DNA of 64,000 nt from Sipunculus nudus (Eukaryota; Annelida; Sipuncula; Golfingiida; Sipunculidae). The stretch is from the NCBI GenBank assembly GCA_026874595.1, contig CM049311.1, forward strand, positions 38,646,676-38,710,675. The letters run 5' to 3'. This document shows, one piece after another, positions 22,440-33,812 of this stretch; within the stretch, counting starts at the first letter, position 1; the number at the start of each line of letters is the position of its first letter. The notes under the pieces were generated by a model. It made no database searches. It was not told the DNA's origin and worked only from the letters and a program-made list of their open reading frames with translations. The translations under genes were made by a program, and so were the position numbers.

Positions 22440-23354
22440 TCATAGCAAGTTAGCAAGGTCTGCAAAAGACTCTAGAATGTACGTGGGCTTATGTTTAATA
22501 TCAGATTTTGAAATATCCTGAGGCTGTGAGGTTCCTGTTAGCACAAGCAGAGAGTCTATTCCAACAGAACCGGCAAAAGCAATATCTGTTTTCAGCGAAT
22601 CTCCAACCATTACAGTCCTTTGTGGATCAAGGCCGTGTTTACTCAGCAAGCACTGAAACAGGTTGTCACTTGGCTTCCCGACTACGACAGGACGCCTGTT
22701 CGAGGCCGCCGACACTGCTGCCACCAATGAACCGACGATAGGTTGTGTATAGTTGTCGCCGACGGGTACGCTACACTCAAGATCACTGGTCGCGATGAAA
22801 TGGCAGTTGGTATTCTTTAAATAACTGGCTGCTTTGAATAATTTATTGTAACAGAAATGTGAATCAAGTCCAATGACCACGGCATCTACTTCCGGGTCAA
22901 GCTGATATTTTGTTAACACTTTTGGGTCGTGGGAAACTGGATCGGTGTCTGGACCCACCCCTAACACAGTAAAACCTGCAAGCTCTAATTCTTCTTTTAA
23001 ACCATTTGTGCCGATAGCATAGACTTTTCTGGAAAGTCCCAGGACGTCCTTTGCAAAAACCGCGGCAGCATAGGTCACAGGAAACACAACGTCTAAAGTA
23101 GCATCAAATCCAGCCATTGTCTGGAACCTCTCTAAATAGGCGCTCCGTGCATGTCTGGTACTGTTGGTGATAAAATACAAACTTTTGTTTTTACCTCGCA
23201 GTTTGTTCAAGGCGTCCGCGATACCTGGGATTTTGGTCACGTGATCTCTGCTCCAGAGCACCCCGTCACAGTCCAGCAGCAAATTATCATATTTCTCAAT
23301 GAACGTATCTATGTTCAACGATGTTATTGGGGTCGGCCTATTTTTATCTCCCAT
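22440..23354 (-). CDS. PGP: HAD phosphatase (phosphoglycolate/glycerol-3-phosphate phosphatase-like), paralogue B
   Basis: Intact intronless frame of 304 codons and the more canonical of the two paralogues. HAD motif I is LLLDCDGVLW (Asp28/Asp30), motif II FITNST, motif III contains the Lys of VVVGKPSDN, and motif IV is VMVGDSLKTDIAFAG. The C2 cap lies between motifs II and III. The predicted role is cytosolic phosphoester hydrolysis (glycerol-3-phosphate or phosphoglycolate detoxification) by family assignment; substrate cannot be read from sequence. It differs from paralogue A at about 25 residues, nearly all in the first 200; the last 105 residues differ at one position only. The start context (A at -3, G at +4) is shared. 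No poly-A tract or target duplication marks it as a recent retrocopy; it was copied with its flanks. Confidence 0.9.
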   Translation of the reverse strand: MGDKNRPTPITSLNIDTFIEKYDNLLLDCDGVLWSRDHVTKIPGIADALNKLRGKNKSLYFITNSTRHARSAYLERFQTMAGFDATLDVVFPVTYAAAVFAKDVLGLSRKVYAIGTNGLKEELELAGFTVLGVGPDTDPVSHDPKVLTKYQLDPEVDAVVIGLDSHFCYNKLFKAASYLKNTNCHFIATSDLECSVPVGDNYTQPIVGSLVAAVSAASNRRPVVVGKPSDNLFQCLLSKHGLDPQRTVMVGDSLKTDIAFAGSVGIDSLLVLTGTSQPQDISKSDIKHKPTYILESFADLANLL

Positions 23355-23943
23355 GCTGAAGCAGTAATAGTTTTACTGTCTGTTGCTGTGCGGCTATCAG
23401 TTGACTGTTGCAGCGCGGCTGTGTTGGCTTACTGCGCTGAAGTCAGCAGTTTTTCGAAAAACTGTGTGTATACAGGCCTTTAAATGCTTGATTAGTCACT
23501 AATCTAAATTATGCCTATTCTGCTTAATAAATCATATGGAAAACTTTGTTAATAATACGCTACTTCTCTGATTTTCCTCTAAACATTTTCTTCTCAGCAT
23601 GCATCCCGCCCAACATCGTGCCGTCTGCCTGTGGCGAACAGTCGTACACCTCAAGCGAAAATGTAGGCCACGTGCAGCTGACGTCACAGGCCATGTGAAT
23701 TGTGATGCATATATGACTGTCGGATTTCAATGTCAGTGTTATTGCGTGTAACCAATTAACTGTGAAATTTTATTTTCTCCCTTTTATCAGTTTATTGAAA
23801 CTGCACACGAGATTGCGTGTTATCCGTGCTTATATTAAACCTATATACTATATATACGTTTCGCATGGCATCATCTATAACCACCAAAGGGGCCTTGCAC
23901 GATTTATGGTGGCAGTCCTTGCATATGGTTCCCTGAAAAAAAG

Positions 23944-23974
<31 letters not shown>

Positions 23975-24959
23975 TGATGATGAATTTACTCAAATTGACA
24001 AAAGATATTATGAATTTGCTCTATAAATATGTTCTGTCATTCATTTTAAATTGAAATCTAGAATTATAATAAATATTATGGAAGGGATCACTAGTATGGG
24101 TTATTTTCATGTACAGATATTGTAGACGTAATTTCAGATATATAAAAAAAGAAAATGAATATGCATATACGATTACAATTAATCTTAAACTATATACGAT
24201 TAGAAATTTAATTACAATTACAATGACGACTGTATACATTCTTATGTAATGATATGGTTATCTATAGTAAACATGATTGCGATCGTGGTAGTGTCGATAT
24301 AATTCAAATACGATCCACACAAGTTTAGCAACATTGATTAGATTAAATGTCATATTTTAAATATTACTCTGAAAGCTATATATAATATGAACCGTTATTT
24401 TGCAGATAATTCTCATTTTGTCATTTAGCATCAGGTGTTTATCCATGTATATTTTGTTTCGGAATTAGATGCACAAAGGCCATAAGCTGACTTTATAATA
24501 TTTAAAAACGTGTATCATTTCCAAATATTTTTTTTTATTCCGGACAATTCAGGACATTTCCTGTATTTATTTTCAGTACAATGGGTATAATCATTTGTCG
24601 TTTTTAAGTACAAAACGGCCTTTTCTTCCTTTTCAATGTTGTATTTTATTAATGTCTATAATATCCATTTCATATGTCACAAACTGACCTTATATATGTT
24701 AAGATTTATCGGTATCACCTATCCATATTTTCATTTAACATAAATGTTTGCTGTTATTTAGAGATAATATACTATTACAAGTAAGAAAAAGATATTACAA
24801 ATGTTAGAAATGTATTTAGACAGATTTGATTATTTTTCGCAAGGTAATACGCACAGGAAATATTCGATTATAGTTCTGTTAAATGTTTTTAAATCCGTCA
24901 GGAATGTGTGCGTTCATCCCCGTGTGTTTGTGTGTCTATATGTTCACAACTAGTACAAG
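23355..24959. other. 5' flank of phosphatase B and AT-rich spacer
   Basis: 23355-23835 matches copy A upstream sequence. A (TA)n run lies at 23944-23972. Positions 24085-24839 are unique AT-rich sequence replacing the tandem array of copy A. Homology to copy A resumes at about 24839. No gene recognised. Confidence 0.5.
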
Positions 24960-27164
24960 TATACTGTTCGTATCAAGTTCGGAGGCCAGTTTATGTCTAA
25001 TGATAATGATGTGTGTGAAGGTTGGGCCAAGTACTTCGAAAATCTGTATTCTGATGAAGATTTACCTCATTATAATAAGGATTTCAGGTCAAGTGTAGAG
25101 GTTTGGCTTGTAGACCATATGCGTTCATGTAAGCAGAACAACATTGCTGTTCTGGATGAAACCTTTACAGACTCTGAAATATCTGCAGCCCTAAAGTGTT
25201 TGAGAAAAGGTAAAGCGGCAGGCCATGCACGATAATATATCCGCTGAACATTTAATTTATGGCGGCCTTAAATTACCTAACCATTTAAAACACATGTTTG
25301 ACTTAATATTTACCAGTGCCTGTGTTCCTACCAAGATGAATCTTTGCCTCATTGTCACTCTGTTGAAAGACCCCTTGAAGGATAGGTCTCACCCCGATAA
25401 CTACCGTCGTATTACCCTTCTGTCATGTTTTTATAAACTGTTAGAAGTGGTCACTAAGAACAGAATCGAAGCTTCCTTAAGAATCAAGGGTACTACTTTC
25501 CCAGATATAGTATGCAAGGGGCATTTCAGCCTGGGCTAGGGTCCATTAATATGGCATTTCGTAAAATTGTTCCAGTTCGGTGTGGCCGGTAAACTATATG
25601 GTGGGTACTCTGTAATATATATAATAAAATGACATGTGCCGTATTTTCATCAGGTGTCACCAGCAAATCGTTTGCTGTCCGGCGAACGGTTCGGCAAGGC
25701 GGGGTGTTATCACCGTGGTTATATATCTTATACATAAATGATCTTCTGATGCAGTTACGTAACGGTGGGTTTGGGGCACATGTAAATAATATAAATGTCG
25801 GATCTCCGACCCCAGCAATAGATGAAGCTCTACTTTCTTTTTCACATTCTGGTTTACAAAGTATGATAGATATATGTTACAAATACGCATGTGACTGGTT
25901 TTTCCAATATAATGTAACGAAGAGCGCCGTTCTGGTATTTGGGGAGTCACGACAATCGTTTCGTGTAAGCGCAGAAAAATTATTGTGGAATTTAGGGGGC
26001 ACTCGTAACTACAGACACTTAGGAATTAACATTAATTGCAACTTATCATATACAGAACAAATTAGTCAAGCATGTCTTAAAGGCAGAGGTTCTTTCATGT
26101 CTCTTGCGGGTGCTGGGGTTAGACCGAAAGGCTTAAATCCCTTAACCATATGTATAAGTAAATATATAAACTTACTGTAATTCGTACCACGACTGCTATA
26201 CGCGGCTTAACTATGGCATTCAATGACCGCGGGAAACTTGGATAGACTGAAGAAAATGCACCGATTTTGTCATAAAATAGCGCAAGGTTTGCCAAAAAGA
26301 ACATGGTCGGACAAAGTATTATAAGCTTATTAGGTATCCCTCGGATGGCAGCCTTCATAGAACGTATTAAGCTACTATTTTTGGAAGATCAGCAGATGCT
26401 GGAACTTTATCTTTTCTAATTTACTGGGCTAGAGTTCTTAGTTATTTGTCAGGACGGGGACAAGTGTGTTATGACCCTATATCAGACTATATTCATGCAG
26501 TTATTGAGGAAGTATGACTTTCCTCGTATAGAATCCTTGCTAACAGGAGAAATGTTATCCAAGAGCTAGGGAATAGTCAAAACTGGTGGTTAGTAAGTTA
26601 GTGAAATATGAAAAGGTTGAATATTCTGTGCGTACAATTGATGATACGGAGTTTCCTCTATTTTTAACTGTTTAAAAGTGCTTTTCACAAAGTTCATTCT
26701 GGGAATGTGGAAATAATATTCCTGGATCTCTGAAGAAGATATCATTTATGGAAATCCGAAAAGCTGTCTCGCTTCATAATCTAGATGATCACGCATGATA
26801 TGTTATGTTTGATGTTAAATTTGGTCAAGAGGCGAGTTTTATACTCTAACCGTAATTATTTACTTTTTGTTCACATATGTTCTCAGTTTTTTTCAGACTG
26901 TTCGACCTTCATTAAACCAAAATTTATTAAATGGTTATAAAATGTTAAAGTTAGCTATTATCTAACCTTTAAACTTAGGTACGTCGTTACTTTTTGACAG
27001 GTTGTGTGTAATAGGCAGATACACCATATTCATTATCAACAGTTTGTACTATTGTTATTATAATTATTCTTATAAGTATTATTATTATCATTTCAGTATT
27101 GTATAACAAATTTGACTGTATGCTCCTCGTTTTACGGAGGAATAAAGATCATCAATCAATCAAT
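24960..27164 (+). pseudogene. CR1-like LINE fragment inserted in copy B
   Basis: About 2.2 kb absent from copy A (junction at about 11345). Plus-strand frames encode pre-RT and RT text: 24993-25235 (CEGWAKYFENLYSDEDLP, CLRKGKAAG), 25225-25539 (LIVTLLKDPLKDRSHPDNYR, a typical RT block 1-2), and 25629-26180 (VRQGGVLSPWLYILYINDLL, the RQGGxLSP box). The palm box is degenerate, with HVNNINV where YADD is expected. Post-RT text lies near 26300-26420. The 3' end at 27152-27167 is a short (ATCA)n tail, typical of CR1-like or related LINEs. Frame breaks occur at about 25235, 25540 and 26180. It is inactive and 5' truncated (no endonuclease). Confidence 0.75.
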
Positions 27165-27705
27165 CATGGACGTAATCTCTTTAGACTTTCAGGGCTTTTC
27201 GTGAATGGAAAAAAATGAAGAATTTATTAGATTTTGCTGTGGATCTGGCACATTATCCGAATTCAGGAACGTCATATAGGAATATTCACAAATGTATACA
27301 GTCACTAACGCACAAATAAGCCTGGGAATAAAGACCGAATAAATGAATTCAAACACTGTTTTAGGAGCATCCAACAATAGGGCCCCCCCTCCCCCCCAGG
27401 CTTGCATTCCTTAAAGAGAGCTGATTTTAAGCTCATCCTGATTACTATCAAATAAATGTTATCCTTCATGATTATACTTTAAACCTATTTATCGATTGTT
27501 AATATAAAGGGTTTATAATATACCCCTTGAAAATTAGAAAGGTGTTTTCATATTTTGAAAAGCTGTTGCAATATTTTACCCACATATATGATACTTAGAA
27601 CAAAGAAATTAAACCATACATAATTGATACATTTGTTATTTTAGTGAATTCCTGTCGTATATATGACAACTAAGAAAATATTTTCTCGCAACATTGTATA
27701 AAATG

Positions 27706-28325
27706 AGGACAATTCATTTAACATTGTAGAAATAACATGGAAAATTCTTGCGTAATAGATGAAGAAGATTATTTATAAGTCCAGTTCCTTTACGAATACA
27801 GTTTAATTATATGTATTATACGTAGACTGCATACTTTTCATATTTTCTTCGTTGTCCCGTAAAACCACATAACTGATCGTAGAAATATACTCTATATAGG
27901 ACGTTACAAGTTCATAATAATGCACATCACTTACCAGACTCCGGATCGGTTACATAAACATCATGCCTTCCACAGATCTTCACGAAGATGTGCATGCGTC
28001 TCTCTCTCTTCATATCTGGAAACAGGGACTGGCAACACACGGGCCATGCATCTTTGATCTACATATGTTTAAGTTTGCCCCAGCCGTTTGACACACATGC
28101 ATCAGACAGGTATATTAGGCTGTATATAAATATCACATCAGTGAATTAAAGAACACTCGTGTCTAGGGCAACTACCCTTTTACCAGTGACTCACCAACAA
28201 ATATAATGGCCGCTTGATATGCTCGAGCAAACCCTTAGCACTTGCACAAAGCCATTTTACTTTCTACCTTGTATATAAAGGCTCCACTTGTCCCTTTGTG
28301 ACTCTTCTTAACTAACACTCGGTAT
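27706..28325. other. 620-bp stretch specific to copy B
   Basis: Lies between sequences that are adjacent in copy A (around 11915-11925). AT-rich and without recognisable protein or repeat boundaries. It could be an insertion in B or a deletion in A. Confidence 0.45.
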
Positions 28326-28539
28326 GGCTCTATTGATAAAATGCGTTATCGGTGCCCTTTGATAAGATGTGCAAGGAGACTGATTACTTCTAGCTCCTAC
28401 TCATGGAGTCCTTGAGATTCGAGTCCAAGTCCACCTCCTTCGAGTCCTAGTCGTTTGGAACCCAAGTCCGAGTTCAATACAAATATCCTTTAAGAACAAT
28501 TTAGAGAAAATGGAAAATTTCAGATTACAATGTACATTG

Positions 28540-28595
<56 letters not shown>
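28540..28595. repeat. (TA)n microsatellite
   Basis: Uninterrupted TA dinucleotides over 56 bp. The equivalent place in copy A (12120-12130) has only a short TATATATA stub, so the run expanded after the duplication. Confidence 0.95.
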
Positions 28596-28598
<3 letters not shown>

Positions 28599-29227
28599 AC
28601 ATGCTTTCACTATAATGGTTAATTTTATTTATAGCTCCCTATGCTGAGCACACCTTGGTATATATAGTTTTATTATTGCTTACCGTAAATCTTCGATTTC
28701 GGCAAGCATGTTCGTCAGTTGCGTCTGTCTGTGTGTTTGTGTGTGTGTTTGTCACGACTCTACAGGCCACAATTTTGCAGCAACCGCCTGGAAACTGACA
28801 GAGAGGATAGAAAACCAAAAGTCCTGGAACAAAATAGGTCAAAGGTCAAGATCAAGGTTACCGAAAAACATCAAAAACTTTTTTTTCTCCATATCTTTCT
28901 AACAAATGGTCGTATCTATTTAATTCATGGCTCATTTTCTTCTTCATTCCAATACCTTTTATCTGGTATGTAGTTGCCTCAAATTTGCTTGAACCCTGGT
29001 TACTCATGATATTCAAAAATTAAAGGTCTTATTTTTCTTCCGTTGTTAGTTTTAGTGCTAGAGAGGTCTAGTTTTTTGCATTAGGTAGAACTCAATTTGT
29101 ACAACAAGATTTTATTACAGGTCTCGCAATACCTCGTACAATTTCTCTTCAAACGAGATATTTCGAGATATCACGCAGTGATATCCTAGACACCACAAGT
29201 ACATATGTATATGTACACATTAGGATA

Positions 29228-29640
29228 TCTACACCTATGTAGGACTCGAGTCCGGACTTGGATTCGAGTCAGGACTCGAGTCCACTAGCTACTTTAAGGA
29301 ATCGGACTTGGACTCGATGGTCCTTGATTGGGACTTGTACTCGGACTCGGAAAAATCAGGCCGAGTCCAACTCGTCTCAAATAGAGAAAAATCTCTGTCA
29401 CATATTATAAAGACATGAACATGTGCGAACTACCAAAAAAGCTAGACGACCAAAGGTCGAGCGCTTGCCGGAAATGACGTAGAAAAAGTTAAAGAAATGA
29501 GTAATGAAGAAGAGGAAGAAAATGAACAATCGTTTGTGAAGATAAGACGATAAATTTTGACGTGTGTTGATGAAAATGACCTTGAACTTTGACCTATATA
29601 AATAATAGACATATATCGTTCCTTTATACGATCTGTTTAA
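29228..29640 (-). repeat. Inverted distal segment of copy B
   Basis: Reads as the reverse complement of 13660-14120: GGCCGAGTCC, then GACCAAAGGTCGAGCGCTTGCC, then GACCTTGAACTTTGACCTA. Copy A material from about 12720 to 13650 is missing between the direct and inverted parts, so an inversion plus deletion occurred at this end. Confidence 0.75.
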
Positions 29641-29773
29641 GTTAAAAATTTATTCCTGCGGTGAGATTTTTCACGGTGTACCCTATGGGGTGAGCGCTCT
29701 GCTTAATAGGAATTGAGGCCGTGTCCAACGTCCGTGTTTCACTCATAAACGAGTGGCCTTTCTGGAGTTCTTG

Positions 29774-29917
29774 TGTTGAGGGTTGACGTAAGCGGCCCGG
29801 GGATAGAGGGTAGAAGAGGCCCTAGCGGGTAGCGGAAGATGTAATAACGTTGATCTGTAATAAACGCATGACAAGTGTACGGACGTTGTTTTAGGTATTT
29901 ACAGACAACCTAACAAC
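29774..29917 (+). repeat. 5' LTR of Gypsy element
   Basis: A 144-bp LTR beginning TGTTGAGGGTT and ending CAACCTAACAAC. Compared with the 3' LTR it retains a 7-bp GCGGGTA segment (around 29838) that the 3' copy lacks, and there are a few substitutions. Divergence of the LTR pair indicates that insertion is not very recent. Confidence 0.88.
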
Positions 29918-29920
29918 TAA

Positions 29921-29933
29921 GTGTCAGAAGTGG
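29921..29933 (+). promoter_or_regulatory. Primer binding site, tRNA-Leu-like
   Basis: GTGTCAGAAGTGG starts 3 bp after the 5' LTR and resembles the complement of a tRNA-Leu 3' end. The primer identity is inferred from this resemblance. Confidence 0.55.
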
Positions 29934-29944
29934 ACATGTCAAAG

Positions 29945-31460
29945 TCGTAGATACTTCAGCCAGTCGTCACAACAAACCTGCATTACTTGGTTTAACAGAT
30001 GCCATGAAACTGGGACTGGTGGACTATGATAAGACTCGTGTGTACTTGCCAAATAAATCTCCACTAACTGTTTCATTAAAGAAATGTGATGTAAGTAGTG
30101 ATAACGATACAAGTCCCAGTGTGCTCCACCTTAAGGGGCCATCGCCCCAATATCACCAGAGTTATCAGCTGGTTTCTCACTTGGACATTTGACAGAGGAA
30201 GATATTATTCAAAAATTTGGTGACAATTTCAGGGGTCTAGGCCAGATTGGAAACCAGTCTCTTTTGTTATGAACTCGACTCTACTTGTTCATGCCCCGGT
30301 TCATCGAATCCCAGTTGGTAAAAGAGATAAGATGAAACAGAAACTTGATGAAATGATTACTGCGGGCAAAATAGCTAAGGTTGATGAACCCACAAGTTGG
30401 TACTCTAATATGACTGTTGTTGAGAAAATAAAACCAAATGGTGAGAACAAATTGAGACTATGTCTAGATCCCAGTCAAACATTTAATAAGGCAATAATTG
30501 TCCCAAAGTACACAATTCTAACGCTACAAGAGGTTTTGTCCTGCTTATGTGCTGATTATAAGTGTTTTAGCATCATGGACGCTTTAGATGGCTTCACGCA
30601 AGTACCTCTGGACTATGAATCCAGTATGGCAACGACTATGCAAACTCCATGGGGTCGGTACAGATGGCTACGTCTTCCATATGGGGTCTCGTCAGCCCCA
30701 GAAGAATTTAAAAAAAAGGATTTATGAGGCCCTCGATGGTCTTGCAGGCATCATCAGCATAGCAGATGACATTCTGATTTATGGATTGGGCAGCACACAG
30801 GAAGAGGCCAATATTGATCATGACCGGAATATCCTTGCTCTCATGGAGCGAGCCAAACAGCGCAACCTCAAGCTCAACCCTAATAAAATTCCTTTAATTC
30901 ATTGGAATGAACCGGACTGAAGATGGCATTACTCCAGACCCCCGAAAAGTGCAGGCCATCAGTGACATGCCACAACCTGCTAACAAACATGCTCTGCAGA
31001 GATTTATTGGTATAGTGACCTACCTCAATAGCTTTTGCCCAGCACTTGCCACAGTCATACACCCACTTCACCAGCTGGTCCGTCTGGATACACAGTTTGC
31101 TTGCATGGTCTTCTCTCCACGATGCAGCTTTCAACAAAGCTAAGGAACTTATTACTGATGCCCTATGCCTCGCATATTTTAATCATTCCAAACCCATCAC
31201 TCTTCAGTTCGATGCTTTTGACACAGGTCTCGGTGGTGCATTGTTACAGCCTAACAACAGTGGCAAACTTCAACCAGTCGCCTTCAGCTCATGTACAATG
31301 CGCCAAAACGAGATCATGTGGGCTCAGATCGAGAAAGAAGCCCTCGCTATCCGTGCTGCCTGTACAAAATGGGACTTATGGCTCTACGGCAAACAAGTAA
31401 CTGTAGTTACAGATCACCAGCCTCTGGAGACGATCTTAAAAATAAACAATTTCTAAAGCT
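29945..31460 (+). pseudogene. Gypsy pol: residual protease, reverse transcriptase, RNase H
   Basis: Residual protease-like C-terminus at about 29960-30190. RT spans 30269-30900 in two frames, with KRDKMKQKLDEMITAGKIAK, LRLCLDPSQTFNKAI, FSIMDALDGFTQVPLD, RLPYGVSSAPEEF and the catalytic box ISIADDILIYG (the Gypsy xxDD, here AD-D). There are frame changes near 30720 and 30900. RNase H follows at 31140-31456 (LQFDAFDTGLGGALLQ, VVTDHQPLETIL). Gag and the catalytic protease DTG/DSG are absent. The element could only move in trans. Confidence 0.85.
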
Positions 31461-31481
31461 TCAAGGAGGCTCCAGAAGCTT

Positions 31482-32977
31482 ATGCTCCGGTTGCAACGGT
31501 ATTCTTTGCGTGTTGTATACAAAAAAGGCAGTACACTAGTCCTGCCAGATACTTTGTCTAGGGCTCCATTACCTGAATTGAATGACTGCAAAGAAACAAA
31601 TTTCCAGCTCTTCAGAGTAGAAGTGGAAGACTTGGGTGCCCAACCTAATGTTCAGCTCACCTCTTAAACTACCCGAGTCTTGCAGCAAGCAACAAACACA
31701 GACCAAACCATGTCAGAGCTGGACAAAGTGATTTGTACTGGTTGGCCTAAGGACAAATCCAGACTAGCTCCAGGCTCTACAGAGATGAAATGTCAGTAAC
31801 AAATGGTATTGTATATCGTGGTCTACAAGCGTTCCTCAGCGTATGCAAAAACAAATATTGCAAAAGGTTCATCAATCTCACCTTGGTGCGGAAAGCAATA
31901 TAAGAATGTGCAAGGACATTATCTTTTGGCCAGGTATGCAAGCTGCAATAAAGGATGTTTGCAATAACTGTAGTAAATGTGCTCAGTTTGCATCACAACA
32001 TCACAATGAACCTATGCGCTCTCAACCAATCCCCGAGTATCCCTGGTAGTTTGTCATCCAGGATCTTTTTCATACAGACCAAGGGGAATACCTAGTTACA
32101 GTGGATCATTATTCAGATTTTACTGAAGTCGACAAACTGGACAATACCCTGTCGTCGACGGTTATTGAGCATTCCAAAGGTCATTTTGCACGTCATTGGA
32201 TTTCAGAAGTCCTTTTAAGTGACAACGGGCCACAGTTCATCACTACAGAGTTTACTGCGTTTTGTGATATGTATGGAATTACACATATCACATCGTCTCA
32301 ATACTAGCCGAAGGGAAATGGTAAGGCAGAATCGGCTGTAAAAGTCATTAAAACGATGAAAAAAATCAAGCGACTTTCACTTTGTACTTCTGGATTATAG
32401 GAACACGGCTCAGCAAGGCCTTACTTTGAGTCCAGCATAACGGTCTATGTCACGACGGCTGAGAGGCTTGCTCCCCATCAGTAAACAGCTGCTTACTCCT
32501 GACTCCTCCAACATGGTTCATAACGAGATAGCCCAAAAGCGTCAGAAGGCCAAAACGTTTTATGATCACACAACTGGACAAAGTCTTCCGCAAGTGTCGT
32601 GTGGTGATTTTGTATACCGGTATACCAAGCCGGCCCCTCATCACAAAAGAAAAGCATGGAATTATGGTATGGTAATTGACAACCCAGCTCTTAATTCCTA
32701 TGTGGTTGACACACAATCTGGAACTGTGCGTCGAAATCGCACACAGATCCGTCTGGCAGCCCCACCTGTGACTACTGCATATATACCACAGTCTCGGACT
32801 TCTCCAACAAGAAAGAGTGTTTCTCAATCGTCAGATCTTGACCCATCTGTGCTTTTATCTAGCTCATCTGATCATGAGCCTGAGCCACAAGGGGGAACGA
32901 ATACCCTAGGATTCCAAGATTTTACCAATCCCGCTCTGAACTCTTATGATGATACCTCTAAATCGTTTCCCAATTGA
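31482..32977 (+). pseudogene. Gypsy pol: integrase and C-terminal tail
   Basis: 31843-32049 encodes the HHCC zinc-binding domain of integrase (HQSHLGAESN, then CSKCAQFA). A stop at 32047-32049 separates it from the DDE core at 32050-32385, with VDHYSDFTEVDKL, LLSDNGPQF and, after another stop, PKGNGKAESAVKVIK (the final Glu). A frame change follows; 32447-32977 continues the C-terminal domain (FVYRYTKPAPHHKRKAW) and a Ser/Pro-rich tail. No chromodomain is visible. Confidence 0.85.
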
Positions 32978-33270
32978 TGTAAATGCTTACTCGGTGGTAG
33001 TGTCGCAGCCTGCCGCTCCTACGCCTACTTCATGCTCTACTGTTGTATATACCACCAAGTCAGGAAGAGCAGTTCGGAGACCACGTGTGTTTGATCTCTC
33101 CTAAAGTAGTGCTAATTCTTGTTTTTATTCATTTAAATGAGTGTTTAACTGTTAATATGACAAAGACTGAACGTGTTCTCCGTGGTTTACACTTCCTGAA
33201 CTGTTTGGACTCGGATTTTACTAGTATCGGGTAATTTTCGTTCTGTGTAGTTACAAGCACTCTTTTCCTT

Positions 33271-33282
33271 AATAAAGGGGGA
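33271..33282 (+). promoter_or_regulatory. Polypurine tract of Gypsy element
   Basis: AATAAAGGGGGA lies immediately before the 3' LTR start, the usual place and composition for plus-strand priming. Confidence 0.7.
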
Positions 33283-33812
33283 TGTTGAGGGTTAATGTAA
33301 GCGGCCCGGGGATAGAGGGTAGAACCGGCCCTAGCCGAAGATGTAAAAACGTTGATCTGTAAAGGTGGTTTTCCATAAGCGCGTAGTCCGTATCCGTATA
33401 GTCCGCATGTGTAGTCCGTATCCGCAAACTTCGTTTTCCATAAGTATGGTATATGCGCAGTCCGTACTCCATATTGATAGGTGCTCGATAGCTGAAGTTT
33501 TTCCATTTTGCAAGCCATTTCACCATATATGTATTGTACATTTGTATATATTAGCATTAAAAGTTAAAACAAAATTAAAATAATAAATGTTTAAAAGATC
33601 ATAATTAGTAATATTTTATAAGTGACAGTGATGTTTACGCTTCAATCATCTATAAAACATGTTGTCTGTGATAAAGAAAGGAAAACGGACTACGCATACG
33701 GACTACGCATGCGGACTGCAGATACGGACTACGCACGTATGGAAAACCACCTTAATAAACACATCACAAGTGTACGGACGTTGTTTTAGGTATTTACAGA
33801 CAACCTAACAAC
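33283..33812 (+). repeat. 3' LTR of Gypsy element with nested insertion
   Basis: The same 137-144 bp LTR as the 5' copy, interrupted by 390 bp at 33363-33752. Removing the insert and one TAA restores the 5' LTR order (CTGTAATAAAC). It ends CAACCTAACAAC, followed by the TCTTG duplication. Confidence 0.88.
33363..33752. mobile_element. PIF/Harbinger-type MITE nested in 3' LTR
   Basis: A 390-bp element with terminal inverted repeats AGGTGGTTTTCC and GGAAAACCACCT, flanked by TAA at 33360-33362 and 33753-33755. The 5' LTR supplies the exact empty site with one TAA. A 3-bp TAA/TTA duplication is the hallmark of PIF/Harbinger. The subterminal regions are built from repeated GTAGTCCGTATCCG-type words in opposite orientations (33384-33470 and 33690-33740), possible transposase binding sites. 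The ORFs read across it are not genes. Confidence 0.87.

Larger units (their letters stand above)
19950..29640 (+). repeat. Segmental duplication, copy B
   Basis: Partner of the 4606-14130 block, carrying the second phosphatase gene. It differs from copy A by lacking the 890-bp repeat element, the SINE and the 656-bp transposon, and by having a LINE (24960-27164), an extra 620 bp (27706-28325), and an inverted right end (29228-29640 matches the reverse complement of 13660-14120). Sequence between the copies is otherwise easily alignable by eye over several kilobases, including non-coding DNA. Confidence 0.8.
29774..33812 (+). mobile_element. Ty3/Gypsy LTR retrotransposon, internally deleted
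   Basis: A complete pair of LTRs (29774-29917 and 33283-33812, the latter enlarged by a nested MITE) is flanked by a 5-bp target duplication TCTTG at 29769-29773 and 33813-33817. A primer-binding-site-like sequence lies just inside the 5' LTR and a purine tract just before the 3' LTR. The interior is only about 3.4 kb. It lacks gag and nearly all protease, and holds RT, RNase H and integrase text broken by stops and frame changes. The pol order RT-RH-IN is that of Ty3/Gypsy. Confidence 0.9.

Noticed and set aside
33129-33557. 142-codon minus-strand ORF over the Gypsy 3' end and nested MITE
   Set aside because: Crosses the LTR start and the MITE boundary, so it cannot be an ancestral gene.
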